64,000 nt of DNA from Leptospira wolffii serovar Khorat str. Khorat-H2 (GTDB lineage Bacteria > Spirochaetota > Leptospiria > Leptospirales > Leptospiraceae): assembly GCF_000306115.2 (NCBI RefSeq), contig NZ_AKWX02000012.1, positions 244,907 to 308,906 on the forward strand. The letters are read 5' to 3'. Positions 45,249-54,907 of this stretch are shown here, one piece after another (the stretch's first letter is position 1; each line of letters starts with the position of its first letter). The position numbers and the translations under genes are program-made. The notes beneath the pieces were generated by a model. It had not been told where the DNA came from. It did no database searches and saw only the letters and a program-made list of their open reading frames with translations.

Positions 45249-46148
45249 TTAACTCGGATCCTTGGCGCATCGGAACCCGAAATGGTGGTATTCCGGAAAA
45301 TTTTGAGGAATATGAGCCCTTCTTTTGGAGCCCCTCGCATAGTAGGAGTTCCACCACCAGGATCCGCTTTTCAGAGTTTTTTTATCGTAACCTTGGCAGG
45401 GGGCTTTTCCGTCGCAGGGACCCTTGGGATCCTTACCGGCGCAGTCTTTTCCGCAAGCCGCATAACTTTCCGAATACCAATCTTGGACCCATTCCCAGGA
45501 GTTTCCGGCCATATCGAATAATCCGTACACACCTGCGGGACGGGTGCCTACATTGGCTGTAGGCATTAAATTCGGAGGATCCAATTTATGTGGTACGCAA
45601 CCTTTGCGTTCTCCCTCCATGATGACCGCAAGTCTGCAGTCCGCGGTCTTGTTTCCCCAAGGATATAGATTTCCTTTGGGACCTCTGGCGGCTTTTTCCC
45701 ATTCCGCTTCGGTGGGGAGTCTTTTGCCTGCCCATTCGCAATATTCTTTGGCAGTGTACCAGCTAACTCCTACGATGGGCTGCTTGGGTTTGAGATATAA
45801 TTCTCCGTAAGCGGGGCCTATGGTATCGCAGGTCCCGTTTGCAAGACATTCCTTGCAGGCTCCGTCCTCGATACATTTGCTGAAGTCCTCGTTCGTGACT
45901 TCGTAGAGATCCATGAAGAAATCGCTTAGGTAGATTTTTTGCTCGGGCTTTTCGTCCGAATCGTGGCGATTGCTTCCCCGGATGAAATTTCCGGCGGGGA
46001 TACATTGCATGCCTCGAATTTTTTTTCCGAAGCAAGGCTTTTTAGGATCCGGGCTTCCCAGAATATGCGGGGCGGACAGAAAAGCCAAAGAAAGGATTAG
46101 TAGAGCGATATGAATGGGACGAAAAGAATGCATTTCGAGATCCGACAT
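45249..46148 (-). CDS. Exported formylglycine-generating-enzyme-like (SUMF1/EgtB) domain protein
   Basis: 299 residues with an N-terminal signal peptide (IHIALLILSLAFLSAPHILG). FGE-sulfatase fold: CIPAGNFIRGSNRHDSDEKP, FFMDLYEVTNEDFSKC, PIVGVSWYTAKEYCEWAGK, RLPTEAEWEKAARG, YPWGN, PAGVYGLFDMAGNSWEWVQD and terminal RRAHIPQNFPEYHHFGFRCA. Extra cysteines in an insertion (CIEDGACKECLANGTCD) are unusual and may form disulfides. Members include cysteine-to-formylglycine enzymes and many of unknown role; no sulfatase gene is near. ATG at 46148 or 46133. Confidence 0.88.
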   Translation of the reverse strand: MSDLEMHSFRPIHIALLILSLAFLSAPHILGSPDPKKPCFGKKIRGMQCIPAGNFIRGSNRHDSDEKPEQKIYLSDFFMDLYEVTNEDFSKCIEDGACKECLANGTCDTIGPAYGELYLKPKQPIVGVSWYTAKEYCEWAGKRLPTEAEWEKAARGPKGNLYPWGNKTADCRLAVIMEGERKGCVPHKLDPPNLMPTANVGTRPAGVYGLFDMAGNSWEWVQDWYSESYAACGKDCAGKDPKGPCDGKAPCQGYDKKTLKSGSWWWNSYYARGSKRRAHIPQNFPEYHHFGFRCAKDPS

Positions 46149-46195
46149 TTCTGAAGAAGGATCTCTTTGTACGATTTCTTCTGCAAGAGAAAAAA

Positions 46196-47344
46196 TTAAA
46201 GAACTACGAGAGGGACTCCGCAGGAGGAAAAGTCGACGGATCCGCTGGAGCTTTTGCTGTTTCCGTCCGCGTCCGTATATGTGTAGGAATAATTTCCGAC
46301 TCCGTTTTGGAAGTTCACGACTCCGGTGCCCGTCAGATCTCCGGATAATGTAAAGGAAACCTGTCCGGAACTAGGCAAACAATCCACGTATTTCCATTTC
46401 ACGGGAGAATCCACTGTCGTGACCAAAGTAAAATTCTCCGCGCCCGTATGGACTACTTGCAGACTTCCTCCTCCCCAGAGTCTGTACCAGGAAAGAGGAT
46501 TGGAAGAGGAACGATCCACTCCATATTGGAGAGAAGAAGGGCTCGTGACCGAGTGAGAATATACCAGATCCGCGCCGGAGTAACCTACTCTCAAAACGGA
46601 TACGTCTTGGCTATAGAAGGAAATTCCCGAAGAAACACCTGTCCAAGTAAGGGAATAAGCCTGTTGCGTACTCGGACTACCGGCTCCGTAAGAAAGAGTG
46701 GCACCCGTGCCGGTGACTTGGATCTTTCTGCCACGACTCGAATTTTCCAAGGTCCGATCGACTCCGATTTGGAGAGATGATCCGGATTGGACGAAAGGCT
46801 GAGACGAAGAGAGTCCGCTCCAGATATTTTCCGTTTTTCCGTCGATCACCCAAGAGGTGAAAGGAAGGAATCTGCAATGATCGAAAGTCTTGGATGCGTA
46901 AAAGGAAGAAGAAGGAGATCTGGCATGATCGATAACGTAATCAATGAAATCGTAATTCGTTGCGCCGGTGGAAACCACTTGTCTTTGGTAATCACCTCCG
47001 CCCCAACAATCGAAGGAAAAATCGTAAGCCTCTAGTCCGGTATCCGGCCCTTTTAACCAAAATCTTTGCAAGGAAGAAGCGAGTCTTTCGGTAATTCCCG
47101 ACTCTTCTCCATAGAGCGCCACGCTTGCGCCTTCTCCGCTAAGACCTTCCATAGAAGAAGATACGGAGTCGAAGGCGGAACTTAAAGACTCTCCGATTTT
47201 ATCGTTTTGTCCGGAAGCGGCGAGCGCCAAGAGCAGATCCTTATTCGCCGAGCCTTGCTGGCTTCCGCAAGATAAGAAGAATAGACCGATAGAACCGATG
47301 AGTAGAATAGAACGGTTTAAACGGAGAATATAAGAACGCAGCAT
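46196..47344 (-). CDS. Lipoprotein of a CWGGG/HCRFLP family, member 1
   Basis: 382-residue predicted lipoprotein (lipobox GLFFLSC, Cys26). Ser/Gly-rich with beta-strand pattern. Shares with the protein at 57514: ALAAS/ALANH start, a SMEGLSGEGA/SMETLTTEGA segment, CWGGGDYQRQV, DHCRFLPF, a W-x-x-x-S-x-S-S-PF/Y region, and KYVDCLPSSGQVSFTLSG. Four cysteines are conserved between them, so disulfides are likely. No known family. Transcribed away from the DUF2147 genes. Confidence 0.7.
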   Translation of the reverse strand: MLRSYILRLNRSILLIGSIGLFFLSCGSQQGSANKDLLLALAASGQNDKIGESLSSAFDSVSSSMEGLSGEGASVALYGEESGITERLASSLQRFWLKGPDTGLEAYDFSFDCWGGGDYQRQVVSTGATNYDFIDYVIDHARSPSSSFYASKTFDHCRFLPFTSWVIDGKTENIWSGLSSSQPFVQSGSSLQIGVDRTLENSSRGRKIQVTGTGATLSYGAGSPSTQQAYSLTWTGVSSGISFYSQDVSVLRVGYSGADLVYSHSVTSPSSLQYGVDRSSSNPLSWYRLWGGGSLQVVHTGAENFTLVTTVDSPVKWKYVDCLPSSGQVSFTLSGDLTGTGVVNFQNGVGNYSYTYTDADGNSKSSSGSVDFSSCGVPLVVL

Positions 47345-47553
47345 GAAAAATCGTCTCCAACGAATCGAAAACTCGGATTATCTATAGATTATAACCTATC
47401 TGACGGGGGATTTTTTCGAGAAAATCGGTTTTCGAACGGTTGAAATGCTTTTTTTACTAAAAAAACCCCTCTCCAGGAATAGTTTGCTTGCTAGGTTCCA
47501 ATTGGCTCCGAATATAACCGATTTCAACAGCAACGTTAAGGGGTTAATCAAAA

Positions 47554-48003
47554 ATGAGAAAATCACTCGTTCTATTTGCCGTTTTGGCTGCATTTCTCGC
47601 AGGCGAATCTGCATTTGCGAATCCGCTTCCTGTGGTAGGAAAGTGGAAAACCATCGATGATGAAGATGGTACCGAGAAATCCACCGTCGAGATCTATGAG
47701 CAAGGCGGCAAGCTCTACGGTAAGATCGTCAGCCTCCGGGATCCTCTGGATAAGGACGGCAAACCGAAAGTTTGCACCAAATGCGAAGGTGCGGATAAGG
47801 ACAAGCCTGTCGTAGGATTGGTCTTCTTAAAGGGACTATCTGCGGACGGAGACGAATATACCGGTGGGACGATCATGGATCCGAACAACGGTAAAACATA
47901 TAAATGCAAACTAAAAGCCGTCGACGGTGGTGCTAAATTGAACGTTAGAGGTTTTATCGGATTCTCTTTGATCGGTAGAACTCAAACCTGGCTTAAAAAA
48001 TAA
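47554..48003 (+). CDS. DUF2147 family exported protein, copy 1
   Basis: 149 residues, signal peptide MRKSLVLFAVLAAFLAGESA. Mature part has the DUF2147 pattern: PLPVVGKWKTIDDEDGTEKS, TVEIYEQGGKLYGKIVSL, a Cys pair KVCTKCEGADKDKP, GLVFLKGL, GGTIMDPNNGKTYKC and a terminal RGFIGFSLIGRTQTWLKK. Periplasmic; role unknown (envelope-stress induced in other bacteria). Followed by a strong terminator and a second copy. Confidence 0.88.
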   Translation: MRKSLVLFAVLAAFLAGESAFANPLPVVGKWKTIDDEDGTEKSTVEIYEQGGKLYGKIVSLRDPLDKDGKPKVCTKCEGADKDKPVVGLVFLKGLSADGDEYTGGTIMDPNNGKTYKCKLKAVDGGAKLNVRGFIGFSLIGRTQTWLKK

Positions 48004-48017
48004 TCAAAACGATTCGT

Positions 48018-48045
48018 AAACGGGGAAATCTTCCCCGTTTTTATT
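48018..48045 (+). terminator. Rho-independent terminator between the DUF2147 genes
   Basis: Perfect nine-base stem AACGGGGAA/TTCCCCGTT with loop ATC, then TTTATTC. Near-ideal intrinsic terminator 16 bases after the first copy. Confidence 0.88.
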
Positions 48046-48069
48046 CTTAAATTATATTAGGATATTGTA

Positions 48070-48516
48070 ATGAAGAGAATTCAACTATTCCTTTTCTCCC
48101 TTTTATTTCTTTCCTTTTTCGCGGGATTATCCGCGGATCCTCTACCCGTTACGGGAGTGTGGAGAACTTATAGCGACGACGGTAAGGAAGAATCCACCGT
48201 AGAGATCTACGAGCAAGGCGGAAAAATCTACGGTAAGGTCACCGGCCTAGTGGATCCGAACGATAAGGACGGAAAGCCGGCTCGTTGTACCGCTTGCGAG
48301 GGAGCCGAAAAGGATAAACCCGTACTCGGACTCGTTATCATCAAAGGACTTCAGGCGGACGGGGACAAATGGTCCGGAGGACGCATTCTGGATCCGAACG
48401 ACGGAGTCTGGTATAAATGTCTTTTGAAAGCGGTCGAAGGCGGAAAAAAATTGGAAGTTCGCGGTTATGTGGGCTTCTCTCTAATCGGCAGATCCCAATA
48501 TTGGGTCAAGAAATAA
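48070..48516 (+). CDS. DUF2147 family exported protein, copy 2
   Basis: 148 residues, signal peptide MKRIQLFLFSLLFLSFFAGL. Same order of motifs as copy 1: TVEIYEQGGKIYGKVTGL, ARCTACEGAEKDKP, GGRILDPNDGVWYKC, RGYVGFSLIGRSQYWVKK. It has its own upstream terminator, so it probably has its own promoter in the AT-rich 66-base gap. A tandem duplication. Confidence 0.88.
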   Translation: MKRIQLFLFSLLFLSFFAGLSADPLPVTGVWRTYSDDGKEESTVEIYEQGGKIYGKVTGLVDPNDKDGKPARCTACEGAEKDKPVLGLVIIKGLQADGDKWSGGRILDPNDGVWYKCLLKAVEGGKKLEVRGYVGFSLIGRSQYWVKK

Positions 48517-48533
48517 GACCCGCTGATTCCTAT

Positions 48534-48576
48534 AGCGGCTTTCGATCCTAAATCGAAGGTCGCTTTCTTCTCTTTC
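48534..48576 (+). terminator. Rho-independent terminator after DUF2147 copy 2
   Basis: Thirteen-pair stem AGCGGCTTTCGAT/ATCGAAGGTCGCT (with G-U pairs) and a five-base loop, followed by TTCTTCTCTTTC. Confidence 0.8.
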
Positions 48577-48639
48577 GAATCCCACTCTCGGAAGAATTCT
48601 TTCTTTCCTTCCGGTCGCTCTTTCGGATATCCTACTTCT

Positions 48640-50145
48640 GTGTCGGGTCCGATTCGATTCCATAACTTAGTCCTAGTTTCCCTGATCGCATTCTGGAATT
48701 GTTCCCTTCGGGAAAGAATTCCAGCCCGTCCTTTGAACGACGGAAGCACGAGCGTGCTACTGAAAATCGAAAACAGGTCCAAGGAGGATTTCCGAAAACT
48801 CACGGATGGAAAAGTCCCCTTCACTTATACGGAGAAGGATGCTTCCTATGCGGTTGTCCTGAAATCGGATCTGAAGGCTTTCGGATTTCCAAAGGACGGA
48901 ATCGGAATCGCTAAAAATCTTCCTTTCAAATACTATTCGGGAAATTATCAGGACCTTCTTTCCGAATCCATATTCGCACTCGGAGACGTCAGGAAGGGAT
49001 ACAAGGATAATATATTAAATTCTCATTATCTATACTGGGTTCATAGGCTTTTCCCGAATCATACGGAATATAAGGTGATCGGGAAGACCAGTCGCGGACG
49101 GGAGATCCCGGCTTTAGTTCTCACGGATAGGGGAGTTTCGGAAGAAGGAAAGATTTCCGTTTTATTCAATTGCGCCCATCATTCCAACGAAGTGATCTCA
49201 GTGGAGCATTGTTACGACGTCCTTTTCGAAATTCTTTCCACGAAAAGAAAGCATGCGGATTTGCTTTCCCGTTTGAAGATCTGGGTGGTTCCTATCGTGA
49301 ATCCGGACGGCTCCCGGGCTTTTTGGCATGAGACCATCGGACAAGGTAGGAAAAACGGGGCCTTCGGTTCCGCCGCGGATAAGGAGAATCCAGGTGTGGA
49401 TCTGAATCGAAACTATCCTTTCTTTTGGGGAAAGACTAAGTCCAACCAGACCTCTTCCGTTTCGAGTAGCGTATTTTATAGAGGCCCCTATCCCGCTTCG
49501 GAGCCGGAGACCCGTGCGATGATGGAGCTTGCCGAAAGGGAAAGATTCGCGGCTTCCATCAGTTATCACGCTTTCGCGAATTGCATTCTGGTTCCTTATT
49601 CCATAGACGGGACCATGAATCCGGATCCGGATCTTGCATGGGATTTAGGCAAGCGTATCGCCTCTCAGATAGAAAGTAAAAACCCGAATCATTCCTTCTC
49701 CGCTAAAAAGAACATCTACCCGGTGGACGGAGTGGACCAAGATTATTATTTCTTTAAGTATGGGACTCTGGCTTATCTCCTGGAATCCTCCCATCTGAAT
49801 CCTCCGTATTCGGACGTTCCTAAGATTTTGGAATCCATGAGACCAGCTTGGAGATTGCTTTTGGAGGAGATTATAGACGGGGACAAATTGTATTTTAAGA
49901 TCAAAGGCGAGGACGGCAAGGCCCTGGCCGCCAGAGTATATTATGAGAATATTAACTTCTTCCACGGAGAGGAGAGATCTTCCCGTAAAGAGGACGGAGT
50001 ATTCTTCCAATCCTTTCCCGCCTTGCGTAAAATTAAACTCAGAGTCGAAAAGGAAGGTTACGAGCCCCTGCGTTGGGAAGGGCAGACTTGGAAGTCCTGG
50101 ATTCCCGTGGAACTGATAATGAAGAGAAGCGTTCCATCCGGCTGA
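48640..50145 (+). CDS. M14-family zinc carboxypeptidase, predicted lipoprotein
   Basis: 501 residues from a GTG; the lipobox is LIAFWNC (Cys21). The peptidase domain has YKVIGKTSRGREIPALVL, the first zinc pair in NCAHHSNEVISVEHC (H-x-x-E), VPIVNPDGSRAFWH, VDLNRNYPFFWG (substrate Arg), ISYHAF with the third zinc His, and the catalytic Glu in LAYLLESSHL. An extra C-terminal domain (about 410-495) has a beta-sandwich look (KIKGEDGKALAARVYYENI; LRKIKLRVEKEGYEPLRWE), as in regulatory carboxypeptidases. A periplasmic or surface exopeptidase. Five bases ahead of the EamA gene. Confidence 0.88.
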   Translation: MSGPIRFHNLVLVSLIAFWNCSLRERIPARPLNDGSTSVLLKIENRSKEDFRKLTDGKVPFTYTEKDASYAVVLKSDLKAFGFPKDGIGIAKNLPFKYYSGNYQDLLSESIFALGDVRKGYKDNILNSHYLYWVHRLFPNHTEYKVIGKTSRGREIPALVLTDRGVSEEGKISVLFNCAHHSNEVISVEHCYDVLFEILSTKRKHADLLSRLKIWVVPIVNPDGSRAFWHETIGQGRKNGAFGSAADKENPGVDLNRNYPFFWGKTKSNQTSSVSSSVFYRGPYPASEPETRAMMELAERERFAASISYHAFANCILVPYSIDGTMNPDPDLAWDLGKRIASQIESKNPNHSFSAKKNIYPVDGVDQDYYFFKYGTLAYLLESSHLNPPYSDVPKILESMRPAWRLLLEEIIDGDKLYFKIKGEDGKALAARVYYENINFFHGEERSSRKEDGVFFQSFPALRKIKLRVEKEGYEPLRWEGQTWKSWIPVELIMKRSVPSG

Positions 50146-50150
50146 AATTC

Positions 50151-51071
50151 GTGAAAAGATTCGAAAACGAAGCCGCTTTGATTTTTTGTACGTTGATTTG
50201 GGGAGGTACGTTTACCGCCACCAAACTGAGTCTTGTATCCGTTTCTTCCTGTCTCTTTATAGGAATCCGATTTGCGATCGCTTCCTTGGTATTCGTACTA
50301 TATTTATTTTGGAAAAAAGAAAAGGGAGTCAGGATATTTCCGAATTTCTCCGAGAATCGCAGGGGTTATACTCTGGCTTTTCTTCTGGGGTTTTGGATGT
50401 TTGTGGGATTCGCATTCGAGACGATAGGCCTCAAATACACTACTGCGACCAAGTCCGCCTTTCTCACTGGAACCTTGGTTGTGATCACTCCCATTCTCCA
50501 AACCGTTTTTTACAGGAGAATTCCTAGTTGGGGAAATCTATTAGGAGTTCTTATCGTACTCTTAGGACTATTCTTTCTATCTTCCGAAAACTCCGGAGGA
50601 AATGCCGGATTTAAAATGTCCGAACATCTGGGGGATATTCTCACTTTGGGCGGGGCGTTCTTTTTTTCCTTATACATCATTTACATGGATAAGGCGAGCG
50701 GCGTTTGCAGTCTGGAGATTCTACTCTTATCCCAGACTCTGGTGACGAGTCTATTCTCCTTTTTATTGGCATTTCTTTTGGATTGGGGAGGAATCGAGTC
50801 CTTATTTATCCGTTTGGATTCGAACGTTATGCCTGCATTATTCTATAACGGTTTGATCTCGTCCGTCGGAACTACTTTCTTGCAGACGAAATACCAAAAA
50901 GGGATCTCTCCGACTCGTGCGGGTTTGATTTTTTCCTTGGAGCCCGTATTCTCGGCTATTTTGGCGTTCTATATTTTGGATGAGAGGCTTGCGAGCGTCG
51001 GGTTAATCGGTTGCGGACTGGTTCTTACCGGCGTAGTTCTCGCAGAACTCCTGGGTAAGGAAAAAAAGTGA
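50151..51071 (+). CDS. EamA/DMT-family transporter
   Basis: 306 residues from the GTG at 50151, with ten membrane helices in two EamA repeats (NEAALIFCTLIWGGTFTATK, then RFAIASLVFVLYLFW ... TKSAFLTGTLVVITPILQTV; second GDILTLGGAFFFSLYIIYMD ... RAGLIFSLEPVFSAILAFYI). DMT exporters move amino acids, purines or other metabolites; substrate unknown. The start was placed after the upstream stop codon. Co-transcription with the carboxypeptidase is likely. Confidence 0.88.
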   Translation: MKRFENEAALIFCTLIWGGTFTATKLSLVSVSSCLFIGIRFAIASLVFVLYLFWKKEKGVRIFPNFSENRRGYTLAFLLGFWMFVGFAFETIGLKYTTATKSAFLTGTLVVITPILQTVFYRRIPSWGNLLGVLIVLLGLFFLSSENSGGNAGFKMSEHLGDILTLGGAFFFSLYIIYMDKASGVCSLEILLLSQTLVTSLFSFLLAFLLDWGGIESLFIRLDSNVMPALFYNGLISSVGTTFLQTKYQKGISPTRAGLIFSLEPVFSAILAFYILDERLASVGLIGCGLVLTGVVLAELLGKEKK

Positions 51072-51101
51072 CTTTCGGAAGAATATTATAAAAAGAGAAT
51101 T

Positions 51102-51998
51102 TTATTTTTCCACTCCCTCGATAGGAAGATCCTCTTTCGGGATGGCGATCTTGGAATTCAGCGCTTCCATCCGGATATCCGGATCCAGTTGAAGTAGTCT
51201 TCGGATAGCGATTCCCTCCCAATACCGGGAGCGGTTTTCCACGATGAAGCGTTTTAAAAAGTAGATTTCGGCTCCCGTTTCGGTGATGTCTTCCACTCCG
51301 TAGAATTTCCTCTTGAGAATAGCGCCTTCGGCGGGGAACCTTTGCAGATATTCGTTCAGATTCGTAAGCACGTAGGTCCCCTTGTAGGGGCGATTGGTTT
51401 CCGAATTCGGAACGGAAGGGTGTGCCACGAAATTTCCTAGAAATTTGATATTCGTTCCCCCCGGATTGGAAAAGGAGAATTTACTTAGATCGGAGGAAGA
51501 GTAATCGATCGGGATTCCCAGGGTGTGAACGGTCGTGGAAGTATGAGTGCGAACGTTTCCGTATTTGTCCACGGTGGTGTATGTGGTGGTGGTAGTATAC
51601 GTGTAGGAACTATGACTTATGAGCAAGGGCTTATTCGGAGGAAGCCTAGAAACCGCGAAAAATGCGGGAAGTTCCGGGTCCTCTTCTCCTAATCTGAGCT
51701 TTTGTACCCATAGGAATCGATAATTTCCGTCTCCCTCCATTTGCTTTCCCGAGTCCTTGAGGATTACGTAGCGGGAAGGATCCGCAACCGTTGAAATTTT
51801 CGTATAATTGGAGACCGGATTCTCTAGCCCGGAGAATATACCATCCGAGAGGCCGCCTTTAGAGACGATCAGTCCGAAGGCGACCATGCCTTCCTCCCCG
51901 GGAGGAGGGTCCTCCAGAACCGGAAACGTCTTTAGGCATCCGATAGAGAAGAAGATTAGAAAAATGTTGATAAATAAAATACGAATGATGTTCTGCAT
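51102..51998 (-). CDS. Lipoprotein with a Thr/Tyr-rich segment
   Basis: 298 residues from the ATG at 51998; signal peptide MQNIIRILFINIFLIFFSIG then Cys21. The protein has no family I recognise. A segment of alternating Thr/Tyr (SYTYTTTTTYTTVDKYGN, then VRTHTSTTVHTLG) near residue 130-155 is unusual. It ends in a helical part resembling a repeat array (ENRSRYWEGIAIRRLLQLDP). Faces the gene at 52051 across a short promoter. Confidence 0.7.
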   Translation of the reverse strand: MQNIIRILFINIFLIFFSIGCLKTFPVLEDPPPGEEGMVAFGLIVSKGGLSDGIFSGLENPVSNYTKISTVADPSRYVILKDSGKQMEGDGNYRFLWVQKLRLGEEDPELPAFFAVSRLPPNKPLLISHSSYTYTTTTTYTTVDKYGNVRTHTSTTVHTLGIPIDYSSSDLSKFSFSNPGGTNIKFLGNFVAHPSVPNSETNRPYKGTYVLTNLNEYLQRFPAEGAILKRKFYGVEDITETGAEIYFLKRFIVENRSRYWEGIAIRRLLQLDPDIRMEALNSKIAIPKEDLPIEGVEK

Positions 51999-52050
51999 CG
52001 GTCCATCTAGTTTATCGAAACGGTCTATTCTTATCAATCCGTTTTGTCGG

Positions 52051-53229
52051 TTGACTCGGTCAGCATTTTTTAGAGCTATCCTTTACGTTTCTTCCTACGG
52101 TAGGAAAGGGTTCCTTCCGTCGGAAAATTTTCTCTTCTACTTCGCTCTCATTTCGATTCTATTGCCGGGTTCTCTTTGGAGTCAGCCCTTCCGGGGACCG
52201 CTGGACGAGGAGGTAATGAAGGAGATCCGAGAATATTACGATCCCAAGGATAAGGCCAATAAGGTGGACCGGGATTTGGGAGTTCCTCAAAAGAGGATTC
52301 GATTCTTCTCCATCCAGCCCGGGGCAACCTACGATCTCATGTCGGATTTGGACTTCGGAGGAAGGGGAAAGCACGCAGACATGGGAAACGCTCATCCCAA
52401 AGCTAATTTCTTTCTGGATATCAGAAGTCAGGATATCAAGATCAACGAGGCTTTCGGGTTTCAGTTTCTTTTTCACACCGCGAACACGGTATTCGATCGT
52501 CAGTCCTATTCGGTTCCTAACCCGAAAGCGAATTCGTCGGATTCTTCCTCCTCCTCCGGGTCCTCCTCTTCCTCGTCCGGAACCAGGGAGAATAGCAAAA
52601 ATAGTGTGACGAGCGATCTGGGAACTCGGATGAATGTGGATTACAATTATATAATACCCACGTTCTATTGGGGAAATCCGGATGTGGATGGGTTTCGGGC
52701 GGGCTTCGGAGTGGGGTTTGCAAACATAAGGATGAGCGGGAATGTGGATTTTAGGGATCCCGCCGATTCCTACGCTAAGCTATTGCTTCCGTATACGAAT
52801 CGCCCGGTCTTCTTGGAATCACTGACGAACTATCAGCTGGCTTCCGGTTTGGTGGATCTGCATTCGGGGGATCCGGTCTTCAATTACCTTCTTCTAAACT
52901 TAAGCCAGGCGAACAATTTGGAACTTATGGGATTATATTTGGCGAGTAAGGGGACTCCGTTCTCCACGGATTTGCTTTCTTTGATCGTGTACTCCCAATT
53001 TAAGAACGAATACACCCCTTTAGAGATGCTTGCCTTGGCGGCTCTGTCCAGAACGAACGTAAATATGAGAGCCAAACAGGTTTTTGCCTATATGGTGTAT
53101 TTGGAAACTCCCACTTTCGGATTTGTGAAGTTCAGATTCAGTCTTCACGGACCAATATTCAAGGATTCCGGATATACGGTATCGATGACCACCCTGGAAC
53201 TAGCGGCGATGGTGCCGATCGATTTTTGA
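52051..53229 (+). CDS. Exported protein with poly-Ser linker, probable outer membrane protein
   Basis: About 392 residues if the TTG at 52051 is used. No ATG/GTG lies in frame before the hydrophobic signal sequence (ENFLFYFALISILLPGSLWS), so the true start is uncertain; an in-frame ATG further up lies inside the opposite gene. The mature part has a serine-rich linker (from about residue 165), strand-like stretches (NVDYNYIIPTFYWGNPDVDG; RAGFGVGFANIRMSGNVDFR) and an aromatic-rich C-terminus (FVKFRFSLHGPIF ... AAMVPIDF), typical of a beta-barrel. Function unknown. Confidence 0.68.
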   Translation: MTRSAFFRAILYVSSYGRKGFLPSENFLFYFALISILLPGSLWSQPFRGPLDEEVMKEIREYYDPKDKANKVDRDLGVPQKRIRFFSIQPGATYDLMSDLDFGGRGKHADMGNAHPKANFFLDIRSQDIKINEAFGFQFLFHTANTVFDRQSYSVPNPKANSSDSSSSSGSSSSSSGTRENSKNSVTSDLGTRMNVDYNYIIPTFYWGNPDVDGFRAGFGVGFANIRMSGNVDFRDPADSYAKLLLPYTNRPVFLESLTNYQLASGLVDLHSGDPVFNYLLLNLSQANNLELMGLYLASKGTPFSTDLLSLIVYSQFKNEYTPLEMLALAALSRTNVNMRAKQVFAYMVYLETPTFGFVKFRFSLHGPIFKDSGYTVSMTTLELAAMVPIDF

Positions 53230-53323
53230 CCGTGGTCGATCGCAATTTTATAATATGACTGCTTGACACTCTCTTTCTTACGGGTGATTTTAGGCAAAAT
53301 CAAAATCGCCTAACAGAGGTGTA

Positions 53324-54898
53324 ATGAAAAGTAGTTTGGAACTCGAACGACAGGGAGAGGTCGCGGCAAATTATCTGAGATTTTTCCTGATAGCGGTGTT
53401 CGTTTTCGGGACGATCCTGGGATACGTCTTGAAAACCGGGATTCAGGATCTCTTGGGTTATTATTCCGCAGGCATCCTGGTCTATTCTTTCGTCACAATA
53501 CTTTCCATTTCCGTAATGCGTTTTTACGGATATAAAGCTTGGCTAAAATACGCTACCGTGCTTCTGGAATTTTTAGGATACTCGATCGTTCAGTTGGGTT
53601 ATTTTTGGGCAGAAGACCATTGGAAGCCTAACGGAATCCTGAGCCCCGCCAACTACGGCATATATTTTCTGATTCTATCCGGAACGATTTTTAGGTTCAA
53701 TCCTAGATTCACATTCATATGTTCCGTCATTCTTTCCGTTCAGTTTGTGGTCATGGCGGAGGCCTTGTATCTCTTAAATCCGCAGTTGGCTTCGTTGGGA
53801 TCTCCTGGAATGATCCAGCTTAGGGGATCCTTAATCCTTCTGATGGGCGTCTTTTTATTCGCATTCGGAGTCACGATTTCCTATGCCACAAAATTCGTAA
53901 GGAGATTGGTGGAAGAAGCGCAGGATGCGGAGGATAGGGCATTAAAGAATTATTCTTTGGCAAAGGCCGTCTTACAGAGTTCCGAAGCCGTGGCCGAAGA
54001 ATTGAGAGGATCTCTTTCCGGAGTGGAGGAAGCGGCGGTTGCGAACGAAGATACAAGCAGAGAATTGGCGAGCATGGTGGAGGAGACGTCCGCTACTCTG
54101 GAACAAATGGGAGCAAGCATAGAATCCATCGCCAAGATGGCCGAAACGCAGGACGAGTTCGGAGAAGATACTTCGTTAACGATCGAAAGATGGAAGGAGC
54201 AAACAACGAGAGTCTTCGAAGCGGTCTCCTTTGCCAGGAGTTTGGGAGAAGGTTCCGCCTCCACCGCGATAGAAGGAGAGGGCACGGTCAGAATCGCCTT
54301 GGACGTATTCTCTCAATTCAAGAACACCGTCCAAGAGGTCAGTAAGATCCTGGGTGTAATACAGGATCTATCCGGAAAAACGAATTTACTTTCCTTGAAT
54401 GCTGCGATAGAGGCTGCAAGAGCCGGAGAATTGGGAAAAGGATTCTCAGTGGTCGCGGAGGAAGTAAGTAAGTTAGCCGATTCTTCCTCCAGGAACGCGA
54501 AGGAAATCGTGAAGCAGATCGGTGCCTTGGGAGAAGCGTCCCAGACGAGTTCCGAAAAATTCGCTGAGTTAGTGCAGGCCTTTCGGGAATTGACCGCCGG
54601 AATCGGATCCATAGGAGAGGCCTTGGCTCAGGTATCGGATTCGGTGAATCAACAGAAAGTATTGTACTCGGAGGTCGAGGGAAAGAATCGTGAAATACGT
54701 TCTCTTTCCAAAGAAATGAAGAATGCGACCTTGGAGCAGGCGAACGGCACAAAGCAGATTCTGGAAGGAATCGAATATCTGAGCAGAAGATCCATGGAAA
54801 TGTCCGAGATCACGGAAAAGCTTAGAGCCGGTCTGGAAAGACTAAAGGCGAGTTCCGTTTCTCTATCTGATACCCTAGAATCGAATCGGCTGGAGTAA
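53324..54898 (+). CDS. Methyl-accepting chemotaxis protein, second receptor
   Basis: 524 residues. An N-terminal membrane domain of about six helices ([98 protein letters not shown]) without a periplasmic domain, then the signalling coiled coil with tip [40 protein letters not shown]. Same architecture as the receptor at 21217. Alone in its operon; ATG with an AGAGG ribosome site. Confidence 0.9.
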   Translation: MKSSLELERQGEVAANYLRFFLIAVFVFGTILGYVLKTGIQDLLGYYSAGILVYSFVTILSISVMRFYGYKAWLKYATVLLEFLGYSIVQLGYFWAEDHWKPNGILSPANYGIYFLILSGTIFRFNPRFTFICSVILSVQFVVMAEALYLLNPQLASLGSPGMIQLRGSLILLMGVFLFAFGVTISYATKFVRRLVEEAQDAEDRALKNYSLAKAVLQSSEAVAEELRGSLSGVEEAAVANEDTSRELASMVEETSATLEQMGASIESIAKMAETQDEFGEDTSLTIERWKEQTTRVFEAVSFARSLGEGSASTAIEGEGTVRIALDVFSQFKNTVQEVSKILGVIQDLSGKTNLLSLNAAIEAARAGELGKGFSVVAEEVSKLADSSSRNAKEIVKQIGALGEASQTSSEKFAELVQAFRELTAGIGSIGEALAQVSDSVNQQKVLYSEVEGKNREIRSLSKEMKNATLEQANGTKQILEGIEYLSRRSMEMSEITEKLRAGLERLKASSVSLSDTLESNRLE

Positions 54899-54907
54899 GT
54901 CCGAATT

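Noticed and set aside
51808..52050. Start of the 52051 gene at the upstream in-frame ATG
   Set aside because: This would place about 80 residues antisense inside the lipoprotein gene at 51102 and bury the signal peptide.
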